Source: Salirhabdus euzebyi (GTDB lineage Bacteria > Bacillota > Bacilli > Bacillales > Alkalibacillaceae). From it: DNA of 64,000 nucleotides. The notes beneath the pieces were generated by a model. It saw only the letters and a program-made list of their open reading frames with translations. It made no database searches and was not told the DNA's origin. The DNA lies in contig NZ_JACHGH010000001.1 of assembly GCF_014207435.1 (NCBI RefSeq), forward strand, positions 124,001-188,000, in the 5' to 3' direction. Position numbers and translations under genes: made by a program. This document shows positions 57,922-64,000 of the stretch, piece after piece (within the stretch, counting starts at the first letter, position 1; every line of letters begins with the position of its first letter).

Positions 57922-58793
57922 ACAGTTGCCACCACCTTTTTCACCAAGCCTTTCTTACTTCCGAATATAAGAGAAAGTAAGAAAATAACAGAGGCACATA
58001 ACACAATTACTGGTCCTGTTGGTAACCCCTCACCCAAAGTACTGATAAACGTACCGATTAATCCTGAAATGGCTCCGAAGATACCGGATAACATCGCCAT
58101 TAAACCAAGTTGTTCTGTCCAGTACCTCGCAGCTAGTGGGGGAGTAATGAGTAATGCAGCAATTAATACTACACCTACCATTTGAATGCCAATAACCACA
58201 ACGCCTACTACTAGAGCAAGTAAAACAGCATTAAAAAAAGTAACCGGAAGTCCTAGCCCTTTTGCATATAGAGGGTCGAAAATGCTTATCTTAAATTCTT
58301 TGAAAAATAGAGTGGAAAGAATAATAATGACTAGGGAACCAACGGCAATCATTTGTAGATCACTAGATACGAGTGCTGCTGCCTGCCCAAATATAAAATC
58401 ATCTAAACCACTTTGATTTCCAGATAAGTTTTTAGAAATAAATGTTAGGAGCACGATTCCTAATGCAAAAAACACCGATAAAGTAATACCTATTGCTGCA
58501 TCTGTTTTGATCCGTGAATGTTTGACGATAAATTGAATCGAATAGGTTGCTAGTAATCCTGTGATCGTTGCACCTATTAAAAATAATGGAATTGATTTTA
58601 CTTGAAAAATCATATACACAAGACAGACACCAGGTAAGGTAGCATGAGCCATTGCATCGCTTATTAGGCTCTGCTTTTTTAATAGAACAAAACTACCAAT
58701 TACACCACTTGCAAATCCCAACAAAATGGACCCAAATAAAACCCACTGGGCATTAGCTTTCGTGAATAGTTCAAATATCTCCAATTTACCCAC
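57918..58793 (-). CDS. mntC: Manganese/zinc ABC transporter permease, first copy
   Basis: This 291-residue ABC-3 permease is homologous to the gene after it: GSFVLLKKQSLISDAMAHAT near 30-50, then DAAIGITLSVFFALGIVLLT and KISIFDPLYAKGLGLP. About eight membrane segments. It overlaps both neighbours (8 bases with the ATPase gene, 4 bases with the second permease), so the operon is tightly coupled. Manganese rather than zinc is inferred from the binding protein. Confidence 0.88.
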   Translation of the reverse strand: MGKLEIFELFTKANAQWVLFGSILLGFASGVIGSFVLLKKQSLISDAMAHATLPGVCLVYMIFQVKSIPLFLIGATITGLLATYSIQFIVKHSRIKTDAAIGITLSVFFALGIVLLTFISKNLSGNQSGLDDFIFGQAAALVSSDLQMIAVGSLVIIILSTLFFKEFKISIFDPLYAKGLGLPVTFFNAVLLALVVGVVVIGIQMVGVVLIAALLITPPLAARYWTEQLGLMAMLSGIFGAISGLIGTFISTLGEGLPTGPVIVLCASVIFLLSLIFGSKKGLVKKVVATV

Positions 58794-59538
58794 GCTCCTG
58801 AATGACTTGCGCTGACTTTCCTATAAAGGAAATCGCTCCACCATAGGTTCGTTCCAAATTTTCCATTGTAAAAACTTGCTGGGTTGGCCCGTAAGATACT
58901 GGTGTTTTATTTAATAATAAGACGTGGTCAAAATAATCCTCTACCGTTTGTAAATCATGATGGACAACGAGCACGGTTTTGCCTTCGTATTTCCATTGCT
59001 GCATGAGGTTCATAATTGCTTTCTCTGTTGCGGCATCTACACCAGCAAATGGTTCATCCATAAAATAAATTTGTGCATCTTGGACGAGGGCACGAGCTAG
59101 AAATACGCGTTGCTGTTGCCCCCCAGATAATTGGCTAATTTGACGGTTCGCATAATCTTCCATACCCACTTTTTTAAGTGCTTCCTTTGCTAAAGAAATC
59201 TCTTTTTTCTTTGGGCGTCTAAACAACCCAATGTGCCCGTATCTCCCCATTAAAACAATATCTAAAGCGTTTGTTGGAAAATCCCAATCTACCTCACTAC
59301 GTTGCGGTACATAACCAATTAAATTACGTTGTTCTTTATAAGGTTTTCCGTACACTTTAATATCACCAGTTAATCGTGGGATTAAATGCAAGACGGATTT
59401 TAATAAGGTCGATTTTCCGGCACCATTTGGACCAATAATTCCTGTTAGTGATCCCTCGGGAATTTCAAACCCGACTCTTTGCAGAACCGGGCTTTTATCA
59501 TATGTGACAGAGAGATTATCTACCGTTAAAGCGTTCAT
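58786..59538 (-). CDS. mntB: Manganese/zinc ABC transporter ATPase
   Basis: The 250-residue ATPase has Walker A GPNGAGKST near 36-44, Q-loop GYVPQRSEVDWDFP typical of metal importers, signature LSGGQQQR, Walker B IYFMDEPFAGVD and H-loop VVHHDLQ. It powers the two permeases encoded next. It begins 12 bases after the binding-protein stop and overlaps the permease gene by 8 bases. Confidence 0.93.
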   Translation of the reverse strand: MNALTVDNLSVTYDKSPVLQRVGFEIPEGSLTGIIGPNGAGKSTLLKSVLHLIPRLTGDIKVYGKPYKEQRNLIGYVPQRSEVDWDFPTNALDIVLMGRYGHIGLFRRPKKKEISLAKEALKKVGMEDYANRQISQLSGGQQQRVFLARALVQDAQIYFMDEPFAGVDAATEKAIMNLMQQWKYEGKTVLVVHHDLQTVEDYFDHVLLLNKTPVSYGPTQQVFTMENLERTYGGAISFIGKSAQVIQERG

Positions 59539-59550
59539 GATAACTCCTCC

Positions 59551-60477
59551 TTATTTTAATGAACTTACAATCGTATCGATGTTGTGTTTAAACATTCCAA
59601 TATACGTCCCTTCCTCTGTATCTTTTGGACCCATTGCATCGGAAAATAATTCACCACCTATGGAAACTTCATGGTTCTGTTCTTTAGCTCCTTCAATAAC
59701 AGAATTAATCGAACGTTCGGACACACTGCTTTCCACGAATACAGCTTTAATATTTCGATTAACAAGAACATCTATAATTCGTTGTACATCATTGAGGCTA
59801 AACTCTGTTTCCGTACTTAAGCCTTGTAATCCCATAACGTCAAATCCAAATGCCTCTCCAAAATAACCAAATGCGTCGTGGGCTGTAACAAGCACTTTTG
59901 ATTCGTTTGGAATTTGTTCGAATTGTTCCACAGCATAAGTTTTTAAATCATCCAACTCTTTCATATAATCTTCCGCGTTTTGGGTAAAATCTTTTTCGTT
60001 GTCAGGGTCAATTTCAATTAAGCCATCACGGACTGCCTCTACTGTATATTTCCATAGGTCAATATCAAACCACACGTGCGGGTCTGGTATATCTGGGTTT
60101 TCAGGGTCTGCAATTAATTCAGAATTTGGGACCGTTTCTGCTACTGCAATGGTAGGCTTAGATTTGCGCATTTCTGAAAACATTTCATTCATATTCCCTT
60201 CTAAATGATGACCATTATAAAAAATGATATCCGCCTCTTCCATCGCTTCAACATCACTGTGTGCTGCTTTGTATAAATGGGGATCTGTTCCTGGCCCCAT
60301 TAAGCTTTTGACATCAACATGGTCACCACCAACATTACTGACAACATCCCCAATTTGGGCAATAGTTGTAACGACCTCCACTTTCCCATCTACATTTGCG
60401 TTTGCATCATCAGTAGAACAACCTGTAAAAATAAGTAATAAAACAGCACTCATAAACAAAACAACAAACTTCTTCAT
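59551..60477 (-). CDS. mntA: Manganese/zinc ABC transporter substrate-binding lipoprotein
   Basis: The start is the second ATG (60477, MKKFVVLFMSAVLLLIFTGC) because AAGGAG lies 9 bases away; the ATG at 60483 is too near. The 308-residue cluster A-I lipoprotein has lipobox FTGC (Cys20) and metal ligands in DPHLYKAAHSDV and YNGHHLEG. FVESSVSERSIN supplies a Glu and GGELFSDAMG an Asp. A third-position Glu and the lack of the His-rich loop of ZnuA point to manganese. It heads the operon. Confidence 0.9.
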   Translation of the reverse strand: MKKFVVLFMSAVLLLIFTGCSTDDANANVDGKVEVVTTIAQIGDVVSNVGGDHVDVKSLMGPGTDPHLYKAAHSDVEAMEEADIIFYNGHHLEGNMNEMFSEMRKSKPTIAVAETVPNSELIADPENPDIPDPHVWFDIDLWKYTVEAVRDGLIEIDPDNEKDFTQNAEDYMKELDDLKTYAVEQFEQIPNESKVLVTAHDAFGYFGEAFGFDVMGLQGLSTETEFSLNDVQRIIDVLVNRNIKAVFVESSVSERSINSVIEGAKEQNHEVSIGGELFSDAMGPKDTEEGTYIGMFKHNIDTIVSSLK

Positions 60478-60508
60478 GTTCATCCTCTCCTTTACCTTTG
60501 TTAAAAAT

Positions 60509-60524
60509 TTTTCCCTAGGTCAAC
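60509..60524 (-). promoter_or_regulatory. Candidate MntR box
   Basis: The minus strand reads GTTGACCTAGGGAAAA, similar to the B. subtilis MntR site TTTGCCTTAAGGAAAC. A second related half, AACCTAAAAG, lies directly upstream of it on that strand. It sits just before the SD of the binding-protein gene. Confidence 0.4.
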
Positions 60525-60603
60525 TTTTAGGTTAAAAAAATTTGATTTTATTTCTAAAAGTTAAATTATGATGAAAGTGAAAATGTGTGCAATTAATTAA
60601 AAA

Positions 60604-60617
60604 AGTTTATATAAACT
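60604..60617. promoter_or_regulatory. Perfect 14-bp palindrome upstream of the metal operon
   Basis: AGTTTATATAAACT, A/T-rich, 127-140 bases before the mntA start. Function unknown; perhaps a second regulator site. Confidence 0.35.
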
Positions 60618-60706
60618 ATAAAAGTTTACCTAATGCAAATTATATTCCTTGAGCTAAAAAAGTCAAGAAAAATATTCCATTTTTTATGTAAAGTTTTTTC
60701 CTCTAT

Positions 60707-60735
60707 TAAAAAAGCCTGAGCACAGGGCTCAGGCT
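60707..60735 (-). terminator. Terminator of the DUF1540 gene
   Basis: On the minus strand AGCCTGAGC pairs with GCTCAGGCT across a 5-base loop, then TTTTTT, 18 bases past the stop. Confidence 0.88.
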
Positions 60736-60752
60736 ATCTTACAGCGAGGTCA

Positions 60753-60908
60753 TTAAAATTCTGGCTCGAATGTCTTACAATCCGTTTCGGTGGAAGTAGA
60801 TGCTTCTTTTCCTTTATGACTTACTACATAAATGGAATCAGCAGCACATTTGTTACCATTTGCCCAAAATTTACAGTTTTTCACTTCACATAAAACGTCT
60901 TGAGCCAT
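60753..60908 (-). CDS. DUF1540 Cys-rich small protein
   Basis: This 51-residue open frame starts MAQDVLCEVKNCKFWANGNK, with GGGGGTG 9 bases before the ATG. The spacing C-x4-C-x8-C and a late Cys (TDCKTFEP) match DUF1540 proteins of Firmicutes, thought to bind metal; function unknown. It is monocistronic, with its own terminator, and sits just upstream of the metal importer operon on the same strand. Confidence 0.88.
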   Translation of the reverse strand: MAQDVLCEVKNCKFWANGNKCAADSIYVVSHKGKEASTSTETDCKTFEPEF

Positions 60909-61091
60909 GCTTTTCACCCCCTGTAGTTATAAGGTTTCCACGACCGAAGGATAAAATTCTCCAAATAAAAGAATATTTGTACACATGTATTTGTAGGTTT
61001 TGCATATAGATTAAATGGGACATAATAGTAACCATCGCGAGCACGATTCCTGTTCAAAAGCATAGGGTAATAAAAAAAATCCCTTTTAAGG

Positions 61092-61120
61092 TTGAACTGT
61101 TGTCCAAACGTTGTTATAAT
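61092..61120 (+). promoter_or_regulatory. SigA promoter of the tRNA gene
   Basis: TTGAAC (61092-61097), a 17-base spacer, TATAAT (61115-61120). The tRNA begins 33 bases downstream. The rest of 60909-61152 shows nothing else. Confidence 0.75.
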
Positions 61121-61152
61121 ATCAACTATCACTTAAATATTCGACAACAAAC

Positions 61153-61226
61153 GCGGGTGTAGTTAAATGGTATAACCTCAGCCTTCCAAGCTGATGTCGT
61201 GGGTTCGATTCCCATCACCCGCTCCA
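61153..61226 (+). tRNA. tRNA-Gly (UCC)
   Basis: The acceptor arms GCGGGTG / CACCCGC pair perfectly. The anticodon loop CTTCCAA gives anticodon TCC (61185-61187). A T-arm with GGTTCGATTCC is present, and CCA is encoded at 61224-61226. It is a single tRNA with its own promoter and terminator. Confidence 0.97.
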
Positions 61227-61237
61227 ATTATGTTACC

Positions 61238-61281
61238 AACGCAGTGTTTCGTCTGGCTTGCCACGAAGCATTGCGTTTTTT
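61238..61281 (+). terminator. Terminator of the tRNA
   Basis: AACGCAGTGTTTCGT pairs with ACGAAGCATTGCGTT with small mismatches, followed by a T run. Confidence 0.85.
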
Positions 61282-61359
61282 AATGTTTTTTGCGAGACTT
61301 GAAAGTTTACACCTTACCATAGTATTCTTGGGAAAGAATATGGAAGAAGAGGTGTTTCG

Positions 61360-63066
61360 ATGGAAAGACTTAAAGCGTCTTTACAGAAAATAGATGGAAA
61401 AGGATATAAGGCCTATAAATCAATCCAAGGTACTTATTCTTTCCAACAATTCAACATTTGCATTGATTATGTGCAAGGGGACCCTTTTGCTTCTCCTTCT
61501 AAAATCCGTATTATTATTCCAACAAAGGAATTTACTATAAAGTCTGAGTGGTTAGATAGCAAGCAACGAAAAATATATGCACAGGATACCATTACAAGAT
61601 CTGTAGCAAATGCGATTAACAAGGTTAGTACTTTTGCGAAAGGATCTGGGAAAAGTGGTTTAATAGCGATTGACGCTCCTGGTCAAGAAATTTTAGAAAG
61701 AACAGCTGTAACGATAACGGAAGAAAGCACGACTATTTGCTTATCAATAGGCTTGCCTGCAAATGGGAGACGTATTAATGGGAAGGAAGCGGAAACGTTA
61801 TTTTTCCGGATTATTCCAGACATTTTAACGGCGTCCATTTTTTCTATGAGGCAAGTAGAAATTGACGAATCGACCTATTTAGCTGACCAACATATCGAAA
61901 TTCGGAAAGTTATGAAAAAGAATGATTGGATTGCTTTTATTGCAGATGGATCATTTTTACCTCGTGAAAGTGGTATTAGTAATAAACCCTTAACGCATGC
62001 CGTTCCATTTAAAAGTCCTGAAATGAATCGAGTATCTTTTTCTATTCCTCATCAATCGGAACAACTATCCGGTATGGCAATTAAAAAGGGAATAACCTTA
62101 ATTGTCGGTGGAGGATATCATGGGAAAAGTACGCTATTAACGGCGATAGAACGTGGGGTTTACCATCATATTAAAGGGGATGGCCGTGAGTATGTGCTAA
62201 CGGACCCTGCTGCGGTTAAGGTTAGAGCAGAGGATGGAAGAAGGGTTAGTAACGTAAATATTTCCCCTTTCATTAATGATCTGCCACATGGTCAGGCGAC
62301 GCATCAGTTTAGTACGGAAAATGCTAGTGGAAGTACTTCTCAAGCAACGAATGTGATGGAAGCACTAGAGACTGGTGCTACTTCCATTCTTATTGATGAG
62401 GATACGAGTGCGACTAACTTTATGATTCGTGATAAGCGTATGCAAGAGCTGGTCGTAAAGGAAAAAGAACCGATTACACCTTTTATTGATAAAATTGCGC
62501 AGCTTCGCGATGATTTGGGCGTATCGACTATTTTAGTAATGGGTGGATCCGGAGACTATTTTGATGTTGCAGACGATGTTATTATGATGGATGAATATGT
62601 TCCATTTAACGTAACAGAAGATGCAAAAAGGATTGCAATGAAATACCCTAATCGTCGTGAAGAGGGAAAAAGTGCCTTTGGTAGTATAGCGAAAAGAAGT
62701 TTTCTTCCTGACAGCTTAAATAGCAAAAAAGGAAAAAAATCAAAAGTTCAAGAAAAAGGCCTTTCTACTATTCTGATGGGGAGAACTGAAATCGACTTAC
62801 AGCAGGTTGAGCAGCTTGTGGATCGTTCCCAAACTAGGATGATCGCAGCTATATTATCTCATTTGGAGCATAAAGAATGGCTAAAAGAAAAGATGTCTTT
62901 ATCCGAATTACTCGATAAAATAGAGCAACAAATGAATCAAGATGGATTAGCTTCCTTTACACCACGACCGAAAGAGCATCCAGGTGAGCTTGCGAGACCA
63001 AGACGATTTGAAATTGCTGCAACACTCAATCGATTACGTACGGCAAAAGTTCAAGCTATAAGATAA
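61360..63066 (+). CDS. ABC-class P-loop ATPase domain protein (PF09818 type)
   Basis: The 568-residue cytosolic protein has the N-terminal fold typical of the predicted ATPases of the ABC class. Walker A is VGGGYHGKSTLLTAIERGVY near 248-267, Walker B-like ILIDEDTSATNFMIRD near 347, and a late block is ILVMGGSGDYFDVADDVIMM. Function is unknown; relatives are widespread singletons. The SD GAGGTG stands 6 bases before the ATG. The gene is 35 bases before queG in the same direction, so the two may be co-transcribed. Confidence 0.88.
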   Translation: MERLKASLQKIDGKGYKAYKSIQGTYSFQQFNICIDYVQGDPFASPSKIRIIIPTKEFTIKSEWLDSKQRKIYAQDTITRSVANAINKVSTFAKGSGKSGLIAIDAPGQEILERTAVTITEESTTICLSIGLPANGRRINGKEAETLFFRIIPDILTASIFSMRQVEIDESTYLADQHIEIRKVMKKNDWIAFIADGSFLPRESGISNKPLTHAVPFKSPEMNRVSFSIPHQSEQLSGMAIKKGITLIVGGGYHGKSTLLTAIERGVYHHIKGDGREYVLTDPAAVKVRAEDGRRVSNVNISPFINDLPHGQATHQFSTENASGSTSQATNVMEALETGATSILIDEDTSATNFMIRDKRMQELVVKEKEPITPFIDKIAQLRDDLGVSTILVMGGSGDYFDVADDVIMMDEYVPFNVTEDAKRIAMKYPNRREEGKSAFGSIAKRSFLPDSLNSKKGKKSKVQEKGLSTILMGRTEIDLQQVEQLVDRSQTRMIAAILSHLEHKEWLKEKMSLSELLDKIEQQMNQDGLASFTPRPKEHPGELARPRRFEIAATLNRLRTAKVQAIR

Positions 63067-63101
63067 TTGAGGACAGTCCCATTAGAAAGGAGGGGTTAAG
63101 G

Positions 63102-64000
63102 ATGAATCAAGCGTTTAAGGATGAAGTAATTCAACATAGTAAACAGATTGGCATTGATAAAATAGGTTTTGCAGCAGTGGATGTGTTTTCTACTTTAAAG
63201 GAACGGCTCAAAACGCAACAGGAGCTAAATTTTCAGTCAGGCTTTGAAAAAGGGGACGTGGAAGAAAGAACAAATCCACAAAAGTTAATGCCCGGTGCTC
63301 AATCGATCATTTCTATCGCGCTAGCTTATCCGTCCAAAATGAAGGACGCCCCTCGTAGTAAGAAAGATGAGCGAAGAGGGATATTTTGCCGAGCTTCCTG
63401 GGGCAAGGATTATCATCACATTTTACGTGATCGCCTGCAAAAGCTGGCTGACTTTCTAAAGGAAAAACATCCTGATGCTCAATTTAAAATAATGGTTGAT
63501 ACAGGTGAATTATCCGACCGTGCCGTTGCGGAAAGAGCGGGTATTGGTTTTAGTGGCAAAAACTGTGCCATCATTACACCGGAATTCGGCTCTTATGTTT
63601 ACTTAGGAGAAATGATTACAAACATTCCTTTCCCTCCTGATAAGCCAGTGGAAGACGACTGCGGTGACTGTAACCTTTGTGTAGATGTTTGTCCGACCGG
63701 AGCCCTCATTCAAGGTGGTCAATTAAATGCTCAAAAATGTATAGCGTTCCTAACACAAACAAAAGGATTTTTACCAGATGAGTTTCGAAGTGAAATAGGG
63801 AACAGATTATATGGCTGCGACACGTGTCAAGTTGTCTGTCCGAAAAATAAAGGGAAAGACTTTCATTTGCATGACGAAATGGAACCAGACCCTGAAATCG
63901 TCAAGCCACTCCTTCGACCTTTATTGACGATATCCAACCGAGAGTTTAAAGAAAAATTCGGTTTTATTTCTGGTTCATGGAGAGGGAAAAAGCCAATTCA
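63102..64000 (+). CDS. queG: Epoxyqueuosine reductase, 3' end cut by the window
   Basis: QueG uses cobalamin and two 4Fe-4S clusters to make queuosine in tRNA from epoxyqueuosine. ATG 63102 has GGAGGGG 9 bases upstream. The 299 visible codons show GFAAVDVFSTLKERL, the cobalamin-domain stretch KIMVDTGELSDRAVAERAGI and GFSGKNCAIITPEFG. Two ferredoxin motifs follow, CGDCNLCVDVCPTGAL and YGCDTCQVVCPKN. The C-terminal helical repeats run off the window end. Confidence 0.95.
   Translation, partial: MNQAFKDEVIQHSKQIGIDKIGFAAVDVFSTLKERLKTQQELNFQSGFEKGDVEERTNPQKLMPGAQSIISIALAYPSKMKDAPRSKKDERRGIFCRASWGKDYHHILRDRLQKLADFLKEKHPDAQFKIMVDTGELSDRAVAERAGIGFSGKNCAIITPEFGSYVYLGEMITNIPFPPDKPVEDDCGDCNLCVDVCPTGALIQGGQLNAQKCIAFLTQTKGFLPDEFRSEIGNRLYGCDTCQVVCPKNKGKDFHLHDEMEPDPEIVKPLLRPLLTISNREFKEKFGFISGSWRGKKPI

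Noticed and set aside
61199-61393. Open frame beginning in the tRNA gene
   Set aside because: It starts inside the tRNA T-arm, crosses the tRNA terminator and has no SD.

Overview
The window reads as chromosomal DNA of a low-GC Gram-positive bacterium of the Bacillaceae. Shine-Dalgarno sequences are strong, GTG and TTG starts are common, and there is a serine-type T-box leader, cre-like CcpA boxes, a Rex-type operator, an LPDTA sortase signal, DUF1540 and DUF3231 proteins and several sigma/anti-sigma pairs. I see no transposase, integrase, rRNA or CRISPR array. One tRNA (Gly, UCC) is present. The two ends cut an ECF sigma gene (left) and queG (right).

Layout. 0-3 kb: ECF sigma/anti-sigma pair, a nucleotidyltransferase and a lipoprotein with its own ECF-type promoter. 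3.3-6.6 kb: Baeyer-Villiger-type monooxygenase, SDR and membrane-anchored hydrolase in one operon. 6.9-12.4 kb: two exported proteins (one a large LPDTA wall protein), TetR, an orphan response regulator and an AraC/GyrI regulator. 12.5-14 kb: a gene that looks split by a frameshift. 14.3-24.3 kb: a muropeptide salvage cluster (AnmK, MurQ, serine hydrolase, Opp/Dpp-type ABC importer, MurR-type regulator). 24.6-30.1 kb: an island of small genes (second sigma/anti-sigma pair, lipoproteins, an Imm50-like protein, a retropepsin-like pair) joined by a repeated 3'-end motif. 30.2-36.7 kb: methyltransferase and glcF/glcD, divergent from nagA-nagB-M14 peptidase. 36.7-40.5 kb: DoxX protein behind a Rex-like operator, a lipase-like hydrolase and small genes. 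40.6-43.8 kb: a GH16/glycosyltransferase/deacetylase polysaccharide operon. 44-49.5 kb: PHP phosphatase, MFS exporter divergent from an Lrp regulator, hydrolase and a membrane-tethered PstS-like protein. 49.8-53 kb: aminotransferase and serA behind a T-box. 53-55.8 kb: a third sigma/anti-sigma pair, whose sigma gene seems to start at ATT, and DUF3231. 55.9-61 kb: PadR/DUF1129, mntABCD-type metal importer and DUF1540. 61-64 kb: tRNA-Gly, ABC-class ATPase and queG.

How the genes fit together. The 14-24 kb and 31-36.7 kb blocks make a plausible peptidoglycan-recycling route. Muropeptide is imported, AnmK and MurQ give GlcNAc-6P plus D-lactate, NagA and NagB feed fructose-6P, the M14 peptidase may trim stem peptides, and GlcD/GlcF may oxidise the D-lactate. 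Cre-like boxes precede these units. Three sigma/anti-sigma loci suggest strong investment in envelope stress sensing.

The least expected signal is in non-coding DNA. Three separate intergenic regions (14.07-14.20, 38.02-38.12 and 49.54-49.74 kb) carry degenerate direct repeats with the same period of exactly 21 bp but different unit sequences.
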